64,000 bases of DNA from AC-38 sp033856025 (lineage in GTDB: Bacteria > Actinomycetota > Thermoleophilia > Solirubrobacterales > Solirubrobacteraceae): the NCBI GenBank assembly GCA_033856025.1, contig JAWVFQ010000029.1, positions 87,604 through 151,603 on the forward strand, in the 5' to 3' direction. Shown here piece after piece: positions 6,931 to 15,890 of the stretch. Within the stretch, counting starts at the first letter, position 1, and each line of letters starts with the position of its first letter. The notes beneath the pieces are model-generated. The model searched no databases. It saw nothing but the letters and a program-made list of their open reading frames with translations, and was not told where the DNA came from. A program made the translations under genes and the position numbers.

Positions 6931-8442
6931 ATGTCCCCAAGGACGGCAGTCGCGGTGGTCGTCGCAACCGGGGCAGCCGCCGGCGTGGCATGGCAGCTCG
7001 CGGCCGGTGACACGGTGCGCGACGTGGGCGTCCGCCTCGACCTGCGGGAGCGTGGCCCGCTCGAGCTGCGCCTGGGCGGGCCGCTGTGGCGCGACCGGAC
7101 TCTGCGCGACCCCGAGGGGGCCCGCGACGTGGCGTACGTGCTGCGCGATGCGCCGCTCGAGGTCGCGATCGCGGGACGCGACGGCGGCCGGCCCAAGGAC
7201 CTCGTCGTGGCGGTGGACGGTCAGGTCGCAGCCCGGCGTCGGCTGTGCGACAGCGCTCCGTGCCCGGCCCATGCGAGGCTGACTCTGACCCCCGCGGTCA
7301 GCGCGCGGGGGCCGGGCCTGCACCGGCTGTCCCTGCGAGCGACCGGCACGCGACCGCGGGACGTGGCGGGCAGCACCTTCGAGGTGACGGTCGGCCGGAA
7401 GCTCAGCGCACTGGAGGCCGAGCCCGTGGCCCGGCGGGCGGGTCCCCCGGCGCGACCGTCGGTCGGTTCCCGGGACCGCCGGCGCGCGCTCGCCGTCGTC
7501 GAGCGAGAGCGCCGCTGGGGGGTCCTGCGCGGAGTGCTCGGCCTGTCCTTCTACGAAGTCGCGCAGGTCGGGCGGCTGCGCGGAGTCAGGGGGAGTGACG
7601 TGGGCGCGACCCTGCTCCTGTCCCTGCCGGTCGCCCGCTCGGTTCGCGCCCAGGTTCCGGCCTACGTGCCCGATGCGCGCGCCGCGAGCGGCTTCCGGCT
7701 CCGGCAGGTGACGCTTTCCGCTCCGCTCCTGCGGGACCTCCTCGTGGACGTGGACCTCACGAAGCTGCGGGTGGTCGCGGCCGAGCCGGGACCGCGCTCG
7801 AGCACCGACGGCGCGCAGGGCGTCGCCGGGCCCACCCCGGTGGAGTCGCCGGCGGATGCCCCGCGCGCCGACCCGGAGCTGGTCCGACTGTCCGATGCGG
7901 GACCGGCCTTCATGGCCTACGACGGGACCGCGTCGCTGCGACGCGGCGCGCGGGACTGGGCCGTGTCGCTCATCTTCACCGGTCACGCCAGCGTGGGAAA
8001 GGTGAAGCGGGCGCTCCGCGGGCTCGGGTTCACGCATTCCGGTCGCCCCAGCTACCTCCCCTACCGCGTGAGGCCGGGCGCTCTGCGCTTCGACGGCGAC
8101 CGCGGCGTCAAGACCGGCTGCGACCGGCAGGGCACCGACCTGCACCTGAGGCTGTACGCGCCCAGCGCCACCGACCGCTTCGTGGACCCCGAGTACGGCG
8201 ACGTCGTCGTCGCGACCGCACACCATGACCGCGGGGACGGATGTGGCCATCCACCCGCGCTGTTCGGGTTCTCCGAGAGCGCGGAGCAACGCATCGCCGG
8301 CCTGGTCTCCGCCCGGCTGGGCTGGCGGGTGAGGCCTGATCGACTCGCGCTCGGGAATCCCGAGCCCTACCGCCGCGACATCGGCGACAGCGCCCACGTC
8401 TGGTGGAGCGACGGCCGCGCCACCCTCATAGCCGTGCCCTGA
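6931..8442 (+). CDS. Hypothetical exported or membrane-anchored protein, 503 aa
   Basis: It starts MSPRTAVAVVVATGAAAGVAWQL at 6931, a single hydrophobic segment that may be a signal peptide or anchor. The N-terminal third looks beta-rich, with VDGQVAARRRLCD and LHRLSLRATGTRP, like an immunoglobulin-type sandwich. The central and C-terminal parts (FTGHASVGKVKRALRGLGF, LHLRLYAPSATDRF, ATAHHDRGDGCGH) form one or two unidentified globular domains. I do not recognise the family. The upstream extension of the frame to 6400 overlaps the opposite channel gene and was rejected as start. A hairpin at 8601-8631 may end the transcript. Confidence 0.7.
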   Translation: MSPRTAVAVVVATGAAAGVAWQLAAGDTVRDVGVRLDLRERGPLELRLGGPLWRDRTLRDPEGARDVAYVLRDAPLEVAIAGRDGGRPKDLVVAVDGQVAARRRLCDSAPCPAHARLTLTPAVSARGPGLHRLSLRATGTRPRDVAGSTFEVTVGRKLSALEAEPVARRAGPPARPSVGSRDRRRALAVVERERRWGVLRGVLGLSFYEVAQVGRLRGVRGSDVGATLLLSLPVARSVRAQVPAYVPDARAASGFRLRQVTLSAPLLRDLLVDVDLTKLRVVAAEPGPRSSTDGAQGVAGPTPVESPADAPRADPELVRLSDAGPAFMAYDGTASLRRGARDWAVSLIFTGHASVGKVKRALRGLGFTHSGRPSYLPYRVRPGALRFDGDRGVKTGCDRQGTDLHLRLYAPSATDRFVDPEYGDVVVATAHHDRGDGCGHPPALFGFSESAEQRIAGLVSARLGWRVRPDRLALGNPEPYRRDIGDSAHVWWSDGRATLIAVP

Positions 8443-8600
8443 CAGCTCGCGGCTAGCGCCACGTACTCCACGCGGCGCAGGCCGAAGATGCGCCCTCCGG
8501 CCGACGACAGCCGGCCAGGCCACGGCGATCATGTCGGCATGGCTACGGTCTTCCCTCCGACCGGCCGTGAACATCCCGGACTCCGCGTTCGGGATCCGCG

Positions 8601-8631
8601 AAAGGCCCCGGGTCCCCCGCCCGGGGCCTTT
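8601..8631. terminator. Strong intrinsic-terminator-like hairpin
   Basis: AAAGGCCCCGGG and CCCGGGGCCTTT form a perfect 12-bp stem with a seven-base loop; A-tracts and T-tracts at the stem base give a bidirectional terminator shape. It lies 158 bases after the hypothetical protein and just before the DUF421 gene. Confidence 0.75.
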
Positions 8632-8651
8632 CCACTTCTGGCCCCCGGCCT

Positions 8652-9227
8652 GTGAGCGGCGTGCCGTACGCCGCCTCGCTGGTGTCCAACCTGTTCCACC
8701 TCGGCGTGCCGGCGCCCGAGAAGGTCCTGCGCTCGCTCCTGGTGTTCGCCTTCCTGGTGGTCGCGCTGCGCCTCGGCGGCAAGCGCGAGCTGGCGCAGAT
8801 CAACGTCCTCGACCTCGCGGTGCTCCTGCTCGTGTCCAACGCGCTGCAGAACGCGATGATCGGCAGCGACAACTCGCTGCTCGGCGGGGTCCTCGGGGCG
8901 TCGACGCTGTTCGTCGCCAACTACGTCTTCGTCCGCATCACCTACCGCAGCGCGTGGGCGCGCCGCGTGCTCGAGGGGACGCCGCGGGTCCTCGTGCGCG
9001 ACGGCCGCGTGGACCGTCGGGCGCTGGGGCGCGAGGCGATCTCGGTCAGCGAGATCCGCTCGGTCGCGCGCGACCGCGGGTTCGACGGGCTGCACGACGT
9101 CGCCCTGCTGGTGCTCGAGACCAACGGCCACATGGCGGTCATGGGGGCGCATGACGCGGAGCGCTGGCGCAGCGACCACGGCGTACCCCAGGGGAAGCAG
9201 CCGCAAGAGCCTTCGGCGGGGCGATGA
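8652..9227 (+). CDS. DUF421 (YetF-type) membrane protein
   Basis: A 191-residue protein with three membrane helices in the first 95 residues. It has the family block LRLGGKRELAQINVLDLAVLLLVSN followed by TYRSAWARRVLEGTPRVLVRDGRV and the cytoplasmic domain SVSEIRSVARDRGFDGLHDVALLVLETNG. This is the DUF421/YetF architecture; the biochemical role of the family is unclear. The start is GTG at 8652, immediately after the strong hairpin, with no good ribosome site. Confidence 0.9.
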   Translation: MSGVPYAASLVSNLFHLGVPAPEKVLRSLLVFAFLVVALRLGGKRELAQINVLDLAVLLLVSNALQNAMIGSDNSLLGGVLGASTLFVANYVFVRITYRSAWARRVLEGTPRVLVRDGRVDRRALGREAISVSEIRSVARDRGFDGLHDVALLVLETNGHMAVMGAHDAERWRSDHGVPQGKQPQEPSAGR

Positions 9228-9287
9228 CGAGGCGCTGTGCAGCCCGCAGGATTGACGCACGACCGCCCACGTCCTGAAGGAGAGCTC

Positions 9288-10181
9288 ATGTCGGCATCCG
9301 AACCCAGCAGGCCCATGATCGCGGTGCTCGGCACCGGCCGGATGGGCGAGCCGATGGCGCGCAACCTGCTCGCGGCCGGCTTCCGGGTGGCGGTGTGGGA
9401 TCGCACCCCGGCGCACGCCGCGCCGCTCACCGCCGATGGCGCGCGGCTCGCGGACTCGCCCGCCGGCGCGGCCACCGATGCCGACGTGGTGATCACCATG
9501 CTCGCCGACGGCGCCGCGGTCGAGGAGGCGATGACGTCCCCGTTCACGGGCGCGCGGTCGACGATCGCCCGCGGAGCCGTGTGGGTGCAGATGGCGACCG
9601 TCGGCATCGAGTGGACCGACCGGCTGGCCGCGCTGGCCGCCGGCAGTGGGCTCGAGTTCGTCGACGCCCCGGTGTCGGGGAGCGACGGACCGGCCCGCGA
9701 GGGCAAGCTGATCGTGCTGGCCTCCGGCCCCGAACCGGTCCGCGATCGCGTGCAGTCCATCTTCGACGTCCTGGGCCAGCGGACGGTGTGGCTCGGGCCG
9801 GCGGGCAACGGCACCCGCCTCAAGCTCGTGCTCAACAGCTGGCTCGTGTCGCTCACGGAGGCCATGGCCGAGACGCTGGCGCTCACCGAGGCCCTGGGCC
9901 TGGAGCCGCGCCAGCTTTTCGAGACCATCGCCGGCGGGCCGCTGGCCGCGCCCTACGCGCTGGTCAAGGGCAAGGCCATGATCGCGCATGACTTCGAGCC
10001 GGGCTTCGCCCTGCGTCACGCGGTCAAGGACGTGCGACTGGCGCTGGCCGCCGCCGAGCATGGCGACGTGGACCTGCCGGTCACCGCCGCCGTCCTGCGC
10101 CGGTGGGATCGGGCCATGGCCGACGGTCACGCCGACGACGACGTCGCCTCGGTGATCGCCGAGGCGGTGGCCCGGCCGTGA
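9288..10181 (+). CDS. NAD(P)-dependent beta-hydroxyacid dehydrogenase (HIBADH/GLYR family)
   Basis: A 297-residue enzyme. The N-terminal Rossmann fold shows MIAVLGTGRMGEPMARNLLAAGF (GxGxxG). The substrate loop VDAPVSGSDGPAREGKL and the catalytic Lys region GNGTRLKLVLNSWLV mark the 3-hydroxyisobutyrate dehydrogenase/glyoxylate reductase family. The start at 9288 is chosen because AAGGAG lies five bases upstream; an earlier in-frame GTG at 9237 has none. It leads a three-gene operon joined by GTGA overlaps. The natural substrate is probably a short beta-hydroxy or semialdehyde acid. Confidence 0.92.
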   Translation: MSASEPSRPMIAVLGTGRMGEPMARNLLAAGFRVAVWDRTPAHAAPLTADGARLADSPAGAATDADVVITMLADGAAVEEAMTSPFTGARSTIARGAVWVQMATVGIEWTDRLAALAAGSGLEFVDAPVSGSDGPAREGKLIVLASGPEPVRDRVQSIFDVLGQRTVWLGPAGNGTRLKLVLNSWLVSLTEAMAETLALTEALGLEPRQLFETIAGGPLAAPYALVKGKAMIAHDFEPGFALRHAVKDVRLALAAAEHGDVDLPVTAAVLRRWDRAMADGHADDDVASVIAEAVARP

Positions 10182-10636
10182 ACTCCCGGAAGACCGCCCT
10201 GTGGACCCTGGCCGCCGTGGGGGCCGTCGTCCTGCTGACCGCGGTGGGGGTCGGCCTGTCGGCCGGCGTGCAGGCCTACAAGCGCGCCGAGGCGCGCGCC
10301 AACGGCGAGAACGACGTGAGGCTGACGCACATCGAGATCAGCCGCGCCCGTCAGCAGGCGAAGATCACGCGTGCCCAGATCGCGGCGACCCAGGCCAACG
10401 CGGAGAAGCGTTACCAGGAGGCCGTCGGCATCCGGCGCGCCCAGAACGAGATAGCCAAGAGCCTGACCAGCCAGTACCTGCAGCACGAGGCGATCCAGGC
10501 GCAGAAGGCGGTGGCGACCTCCGGGCGCAACAACACGATCATCTACGTGCCCTCCGGCGCCAACGGAGTGCCGCTGGTGCAGGACCCGCAGAACGTGAAT
10601 CGCCTGCGACCGACGCCTCCGCCGGCGCAGCCGTGA
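10178..10636 (+). CDS. Membrane-anchored coiled-coil hypothetical protein
   Basis: A 152-residue protein starting at GTG 10178, which overlaps the dehydrogenase stop (GTGA). One N-terminal TM (about residues 5-28) is followed by a long helical, Ala/Gln/Arg-rich region (ISRARQQAKITRAQIAATQANAEKR) predicted as coiled coil, then a Pro-rich end (PTPPPAQP). I recognise no family. The topology suggests a short periplasmic-side stalk. Confidence 0.7.
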   Translation: MNSRKTALWTLAAVGAVVLLTAVGVGLSAGVQAYKRAEARANGENDVRLTHIEISRARQQAKITRAQIAATQANAEKRYQEAVGIRRAQNEIAKSLTSQYLQHEAIQAQKAVATSGRNNTIIYVPSGANGVPLVQDPQNVNRLRPTPPPAQP

Positions 10637-11073
10637 CGGCGAGCACCGACTTCACGGCCGAGGAATGGCGGGCTGTCCGCCACGGCCCGCCGAGCGCCGC
10701 GTTGCTCGTCGCCGCGGCGCCGCCCGGCGCGGCGCTTCGCGAGAGCCTGGCGCTGGGCGGCGCGTACGCCCACCAGCGGCTGGAGCCCGGGAACGGCCGG
10801 CTGCTCGACGAGCTCGTCGCGTCCACGCCCGAGGTGGGGCGCCTGCGCTACCGCTCGGTCGACGCGCTCCGCGAGCAGTGCACGCAGAGCCTTCGCGATG
10901 CCGTGGAGGTGCTCCGGCAGCGAGCGACGCCGGCGGAGCTCGACGAGTACCGGCGCTTCGTCCTCACCGTCGCCGGCCGGGTCGCCCGGGCCGGCGGGGA
11001 GAGCGAGGAGGAGCGGGTCGCCCTCGAGGGAGTCGCGGAGGCCGTCGGCGCCGCGCGAACGTCCCTCCGTTGA
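10633..11073 (+). CDS. Conserved hypothetical helical protein
   Basis: A 146-residue soluble, mostly helical protein starting at GTG 10633 (GTGA overlap with the preceding gene). It opens FTAEEWRAVRHGPPSAALLVAAA and ends with SEEERVALEGVAEAVGAA. I do not recognise a named family and no catalytic motif is visible. It is the last gene of the dehydrogenase operon and converges on the FUSC gene, whose stop is 36 bases away. Confidence 0.7.
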   Translation: MTASTDFTAEEWRAVRHGPPSAALLVAAAPPGAALRESLALGGAYAHQRLEPGNGRLLDELVASTPEVGRLRYRSVDALREQCTQSLRDAVEVLRQRATPAELDEYRRFVLTVAGRVARAGGESEEERVALEGVAEAVGAARTSLR

Positions 11074-11109
11074 CGCGGCCGGCGGGAGCGGGTCACCCGT
11101 GTGCCCGCA

Positions 11110-13272
11110 TCAGCCGGCGAGCTCGCCGGCCGGCGCGACGAGCTGGGACTCCAGCCGTCGCAGGTCGTCGAGCTGCTGGCCCGCCCACAGCAGACCGAGG
11201 CCGAGTCCGACCCCCGCGGCATCCTCGCGCGCGACCGCCTCGTGCGCGCATCGGAGCACCCGCAGACGGCCGTCCATGTCACGGTGGCGAGGCGGGGGGG
11301 CCGGCCGGGCCTCGAGGAGTGCGTCGCCCAGGGCGGAGTACCAGGAGCGGAGCCTCCGGACCTCGCCGTCGAGGGCGTCCACGCTGCGCCCCGGGCCTGA
11401 GCCGTCAGGCGGGGGCGCCAGGGTCGACAGCGAGTACGCCCCCAGTCGTACCCGGGTGGCCCCGGCCACGAGCTTCGCGAGGTCCTCCCGATGCCCGCGG
11501 TCGGCAGAGTCCTCCGCGAGGTACTGGCGAAACGCGTCGTCGAGCCGATCGGCCGCGGCCCGCGCCTCGCGGCGGGCGCCCGCGATCCGGTTCGCGTCGC
11601 CCCCGCCGGCCAGCCGCTCGACGGCGGCGGCCACGTAGTCGGCGCCGCGGACGTAGCTGTCGGCCAGACCCCGGCGCACGACGGTCGCGGCGCCGCGCGG
11701 CCAGAACAGCGCGCCGACGCCGAGGCTGACCGCGAACCCGGCGGCGATGTCCTCGACGCGAACGAGCCCGACCGTCCAGCCGCTGGGCTGGATGAGGTTG
11801 AAGAGGATGAGCAGGGTGAGGGTGAAGCCCGCCTGTCCCGCGGCGAACGAGATGGCCCGTGGCGCGTATGCGGCGAGGAGGACGGCCACCGGGAGCAGCG
11901 CCCACAGGACGGTCTGGTCGGTGCCCGCGGCGATGACGACACCGACGCCCACGAGCAGGCCGAGCGCGGTTCCTGCCAGCGCGCTGAGCACGCTCGACCC
12001 GGTCCCCAGCGCGTTCGAGCGCAGGACGGACAGGGTCCCGAGAACCACCCAGAAGGCGTTCTGGAAGCCCGCCTGCTGGGCGATCGCGACCGCGATGGCG
12101 AGCGCGGCGGCGCCCCTGACGCTGTTGCGGAGCAGGGCCGACCGCGCGCTGGCGTGCGCGCGGACGAGCCGGCGCGCCGCGCGGAGCGCGGACCTCGCCC
12201 TCGCCGCTCTGCGGCCGGGTGCTCCGCGCCCCGCGGCACGCTGCGCATTGCGACCGACGTCGCGCGCGACGAAGGACATCTCGCGCATGCGAAACGACGG
12301 GTCCATCCGGGACAGCAGCGTCAGGTCGCCCGGCTCGGCCGGTCGCCGCGCGACGTCCCGCGCGAGGGCGTCCGCGACGGCCGCCCGGGTCCGGTCGAGC
12401 CGGTCGAGGTCCGGGCGCTCGTCTCCTCCGTCCAGCGTTGCCGCACTGCCCCGGAGCGCCGCCGCCACGGCCGCCATCACCTCCCGGTTCTCCGCCGCGC
12501 ACAATCCCGCCGCGGATCCCGTCCCGTCCGCCGGCACGTGCGCGATCGACAGGAACCAGTCGAGCTCGTCGACCAGGAAGGCCAGCGCCTCGGTGGAGCC
12601 CGTGGCCCCCGTGGGACGGTGGGGGGTGGAGACGAATTCCCTGCGGACCGCGGCCACCTCCGCCCGGGCGGCGCGGTCGCAGCCGGAGACCAGCGAGGGA
12701 TCGCCGGCCAGCTCGGCCGCGACCAGGTCGGCCAGGGCCCGGCACGCCCGGGCGGCGGCCTCGCGCAGGGTGTCCCGCGACCGCGGAGGCCACAGCAGCA
12801 TCAGCGCGGTGATCCCCACGCCGCACGCCAGGGCCCACCCCTCCAGGCGCGGCGGGATGGCCGAGGGCTCGGCGGGGACGTTCACCGGCAGGATGAACGT
12901 GAGCAGTGCCGCGAAGCCCGCGGCGGCGAAGTAGCCGTTGATCGCGCTCGAGAACAGGATCCCGAAGGCGACGACGGCCATGGCCCCGGCGCCCAGCCAC
13001 GGGTCCGTCGAGCACAGCGTTCCCAGGGTGATGAACACGGCCCCGGCCGTGAACAGAGCGAGATAGGCGACGAGTCGCCTGTCCGCGGGCCCGCGGAGGT
13101 CCGCCAGAACCAGGATCGCGAAGGAGCCCAGGGCGGCGAAGATCGTCGTCTGCGGCTGCTGGATGACCTTGTCCGCGAAGGCGAACACCGCGGGCATCAC
13201 GATCGCCGCCCGCGCGGCGCTCTTGAGGGCAAGGCGCCCGGGATCCGTGAGTCCAGGCCACAGCGCTCGCAT
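11110..13272 (-). CDS. FUSC family inner membrane protein
   Basis: A 720-residue protein with two clusters of membrane helices. The first covers about residues 15-175 (PQTTIFAALGSFAILVLADLRGP). The second lies at about 400-560 and carries AVAIAQQAGFQNAFWVVLGTLSVLRSNALGTGSS, the diagnostic FUSC repeat. Soluble helical regions follow each cluster. This duplicated layout is that of FUSC/YccS/aromatic-acid exporter proteins. I take the ATG at 13272 (MRALWPGL) as start because upstream sequence lacks the family pattern. It is divergent from the aldo/keto reductase operon across about 170 bases. Efflux is the family role; the substrate is unknown. Confidence 0.88.
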   Translation of the reverse strand: MRALWPGLTDPGRLALKSAARAAIVMPAVFAFADKVIQQPQTTIFAALGSFAILVLADLRGPADRRLVAYLALFTAGAVFITLGTLCSTDPWLGAGAMAVVAFGILFSSAINGYFAAAGFAALLTFILPVNVPAEPSAIPPRLEGWALACGVGITALMLLWPPRSRDTLREAAARACRALADLVAAELAGDPSLVSGCDRAARAEVAAVRREFVSTPHRPTGATGSTEALAFLVDELDWFLSIAHVPADGTGSAAGLCAAENREVMAAVAAALRGSAATLDGGDERPDLDRLDRTRAAVADALARDVARRPAEPGDLTLLSRMDPSFRMREMSFVARDVGRNAQRAAGRGAPGRRAARARSALRAARRLVRAHASARSALLRNSVRGAAALAIAVAIAQQAGFQNAFWVVLGTLSVLRSNALGTGSSVLSALAGTALGLLVGVGVVIAAGTDQTVLWALLPVAVLLAAYAPRAISFAAGQAGFTLTLLILFNLIQPSGWTVGLVRVEDIAAGFAVSLGVGALFWPRGAATVVRRGLADSYVRGADYVAAAVERLAGGGDANRIAGARREARAAADRLDDAFRQYLAEDSADRGHREDLAKLVAGATRVRLGAYSLSTLAPPPDGSGPGRSVDALDGEVRRLRSWYSALGDALLEARPAPPPRHRDMDGRLRVLRCAHEAVAREDAAGVGLGLGLLWAGQQLDDLRRLESQLVAPAGELAG

Positions 13273-13441
13273 CGTCACGCCATCGTCGAGGACGGCTGGA
13301 CGATCGTCGTCGGCCGGCCGGCTGCTCTTCCATGTACTCCCCCGGGCGTACGCCGAAGAGTCATCGGCGTGCCGACGACAGCGCAGCGCCCGGCCGGGAC
13401 CATCTCGCGCAGCGATCCGAAGCGAACAGGAGATGAGCGAG

Positions 13442-14419
13442 ATGCAGACGACCACGTTGGGAATGACGGACCTGCAGGTGTCCCGCATCGCCTTCGGCAC
13501 CTGGCAGCTCGGCGGCGAGTGGGGCACCTTCGACGAGGAGGAGGCGATCGCTGCGATCCGCACGGCGCGGGAGCTGGGGGTCGACTTCTTCGACACCGCC
13601 CAGGCGTACGGCTTCGGTGCCTCGGAGCGGTTCCTGGGACGGGCGCTGCGCGATGACCTCGACCACCGCCGCGACGAGATCACGATCGCCACCAAGGGCG
13701 GGCTGCGCCCGCAGGGCGAGGGGATGGTGCGCGACTCCAGCCCGCGGTGGCTGCGCGAGGGCGTGGAGTCCAGCCTGCGCGCGCTGGACGTCGAGTACAT
13801 CGACCTCTACCAGGTGCACTGGCCGGACCCGAATGTGCCGTTCGCCGAGACGGCCGGGGCGCTCCAGGCCATGGTGGACGAGGGCAAGATCCGCCACGTG
13901 GGCGTGTCCAACTACGACGTCGACCAGCTGTCGGACTTCGCGCGGACGCGGCCGGTGGAGACCGTTCAGCCGCCCTACCACCTCTTCCGCCGCGACATCG
14001 AGGCCGACGTGCTGCCGTACGCGCGCGAGCACGACATCGGCGTCCTGGCCTACGCGCCGCTCGCCCACGGGCTGCTGAGCGGGGCCTACGACGAGGACAC
14101 CACGTTCGCCGCGGACGACTGGCGCAGCCACAGCCCGCTCTTCCAGGGCCAGGCGTTCCGGCGCAACGTCGCCACGGTGCGCGAGCTCGCGCGGTTCGCC
14201 GCCGAGCGCGACCACCGGGTGGGTCAGCTCGCGGTCGCCTGGGTGCTGGCCAACCCGGCCGTGCAGGTGGCGATCGTCGGCTCGCGCCACCCCCAGCACA
14301 TCGCGGGTCCGATCGGGGCCCTCGACCTGCGGCTCGACGCGGACGCGCTGGACGAGATCGACCGCATCATGGCCGGCGCCGTGCCCGCGGCCGGTCCGTC
14401 CCCGGAGATGGTCCGATGA
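13442..14419 (+). CDS. Aldo/keto reductase
   Basis: A 325-residue TIM-barrel oxidoreductase. The catalytic tetrad is visible: Asp and Tyr in FFDTAQAYGFGASERFLG, Lys in ITIATKGG and His in LYQVHWPD. The NADPH-binding end is AIVGSRHPQHI. Of two close ATGs, 13442 is preferred because AGGAG ends nine bases before it, whereas the one at 13433 abuts the ribosome site. It opens an operon of reductase, 27-codon ORF, sugar transporter and second reductase, all joined by overlaps, which suggests uptake and reduction of a sugar or sugar-like compound. Confidence 0.93.
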   Translation: MQTTTLGMTDLQVSRIAFGTWQLGGEWGTFDEEEAIAAIRTARELGVDFFDTAQAYGFGASERFLGRALRDDLDHRRDEITIATKGGLRPQGEGMVRDSSPRWLREGVESSLRALDVEYIDLYQVHWPDPNVPFAETAGALQAMVDEGKIRHVGVSNYDVDQLSDFARTRPVETVQPPYHLFRRDIEADVLPYAREHDIGVLAYAPLAHGLLSGAYDEDTTFAADDWRSHSPLFQGQAFRRNVATVRELARFAAERDHRVGQLAVAWVLANPAVQVAIVGSRHPQHIAGPIGALDLRLDADALDEIDRIMAGAVPAAGPSPEMVR

Positions 14420-14499
14420 CCGCGGCCGCGGGCTGGCGCACGCTGGCCCCGTTCGACCCGCCCGAGCTCACCACTGCCGTCGAGGAGGCACCCAGATGA
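14416..14499 (+). CDS. 27-residue ORF bridging reductase and sugar transporter
   Basis: The ATG at 14416 overlaps the reductase stop (ATGA), and its TGA at 14497-14499 overlaps the transporter start. The peptide (MTAAAGWRTLAPFDPPELT...) fills exactly the gap between two genes. GGAG lies upstream at 14403-14406. It could be a genuine coupling peptide or the degraded remnant of a gene; codon use matches its neighbours. No family is recognisable. Confidence 0.45.
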   Translation: MTAAAGWRTLAPFDPPELTTAVEEAPR

Positions 14500-15890
14500 T
14501 GCGATCCGAAACCAACGCTTCGCGACTCGCCGGCGGCGGCCCCTTCGTGGGCGTCGTGGCCGTGGTCGCCGCCCTCGGCGGCTTTTTGTTCGGCTACGAC
14601 ACGGGCGTGATCTCCGGCGCCCTGCTGTTCATCAAGCAGGACTTCGGCGGCCTGTCGAGCTTCCTCCAGGGCGCCGTGGTGAGCGGGCTGCTCCTGGGGG
14701 CGACGCTCGGCGCTCTGGTGGCGGGCCGGATGGCCGACTCGCTCGGGCGCCGCCCCACGATCATCGTCGCGGCCGTGACCTTCGTCGTGGGGATCGTGGT
14801 GGTCCTCGTATCGCCGGGCGTGTGGGTGCTGATCGCCGGCCGCTTCGTGATCGGTCTGGGCATCGGACTGGTCTCCATGACCGTCCCGCTCTACATCTCC
14901 GAGGTGGCTCCGCCCAGCCACCGCGGCGCGCTCGTCTCGATCAACCAGCTGATGCTCGTGACGGGGATCCTGGTGGCCTACCTCGTGGACTACGCGTTCG
15001 CCGGCGCTGCGGACTGGCGAGCGATGTTCGCGGTTGGGCTCATCCCCGCCGTGCTGCTGGGCGTGGGGATGCTGTTCCTGCCCGAGACGCCCCGCTGGCT
15101 GGTGGGTCGAGGCCACCTCGACCGGGCGCGGCGCGTCCTGGCGCGGACGCATGACGAGGGCTCGCTGGAGGAGGAGATCCGGGCGGTCGAGCAGGAGCGC
15201 GGCCGGGACCGCGACTGGCGCGCGCCGCTGGCTCCCGGGCTCAGACCGCTGCTGATCGTCGGCGTCGGGCTGGCCGTGCTGCAGCAGGTGACCGGCATCA
15301 ACACGGTGATCTACTACGCGCCCACGATCCTTCAGCAGACCGGACTCAGCTCCAGCACCTCCATCCTCGCCTCGGTGAGCGTGGGCGCGATCAACCTGGT
15401 GATGACGGTGGTCTCACTCTTCCTGATCGACCGCCTCGGTCGCCGGCCCCTGCTGCTGGCGAGTCTGACCGGCATGGTGGTCAGCCTGGGGGGCCTCGGG
15501 CTCGCCTTCGCGCTCGGCCTGGGCTCGGGGCTGAGCTGGATCGCGCTCTTCTTCCTCGTCACCTATGTCGGGTCGTTCGCGATCGGAATGGGCCCGGTGT
15601 TCTGGCTGCTGATCTCCGAGATCTATCCGCTGCGCGTTCGCGGGGAGGCGATGAGCGTCGCGACGGCGGCCAACTGGCTGTCCAACTTCGCGGTGGGCCT
15701 CACCTTCCTGTTGCTGATCGACACGCTCGGACGCGCCGGTACCTTCTGGCTGTACGCGCTGGTGGGCGTGGTGGCGATCGCCTTCTCGTGGCGGCTGGTC
15801 CCGGAGACCAAGGGCCGGACGCTGGAGCAGATCGCCACGGCCCGCCGCGGGGCGCAAGGAGTGACCACACCGACAGGAGTGACGACATGA
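14496..15890 (+). CDS. MFS sugar porter family transporter
   Basis: A 464-residue protein with 12 expected membrane helices and all sugar-porter signatures: GGFLFGYDTGVISGAL, GRMADSLGRRP between TM2 and TM3, PETPRWLVGRG after TM6, VLQQVTGINTVIYYAPT in TM7 and the end PETKGRTLEQI. Members import hexoses, pentoses or polyols by proton symport. The start at 14496 has GAGGAGG six bases upstream. It sits between two aldo/keto reductase genes in one operon; the sugar is not identifiable. Confidence 0.95.
   Translation: MMRSETNASRLAGGGPFVGVVAVVAALGGFLFGYDTGVISGALLFIKQDFGGLSSFLQGAVVSGLLLGATLGALVAGRMADSLGRRPTIIVAAVTFVVGIVVVLVSPGVWVLIAGRFVIGLGIGLVSMTVPLYISEVAPPSHRGALVSINQLMLVTGILVAYLVDYAFAGAADWRAMFAVGLIPAVLLGVGMLFLPETPRWLVGRGHLDRARRVLARTHDEGSLEEEIRAVEQERGRDRDWRAPLAPGLRPLLIVGVGLAVLQQVTGINTVIYYAPTILQQTGLSSSTSILASVSVGAINLVMTVVSLFLIDRLGRRPLLLASLTGMVVSLGGLGLAFALGLGSGLSWIALFFLVTYVGSFAIGMGPVFWLLISEIYPLRVRGEAMSVATAANWLSNFAVGLTFLLLIDTLGRAGTFWLYALVGVVAIAFSWRLVPETKGRTLEQIATARRGAQGVTTPTGVTT

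Noticed and set aside
8453..8527. Minus-strand segment reading GRIFGLRRVEYVAL
   Set aside because: It looks like a gene tail but is too short and without stop or start evidence to call a pseudogene.
8529..10130. 533-codon minus-strand frame
   Set aside because: It runs antisense to the DUF421 and dehydrogenase genes, both with clear family signatures; it is a shadow frame of high-GC DNA.
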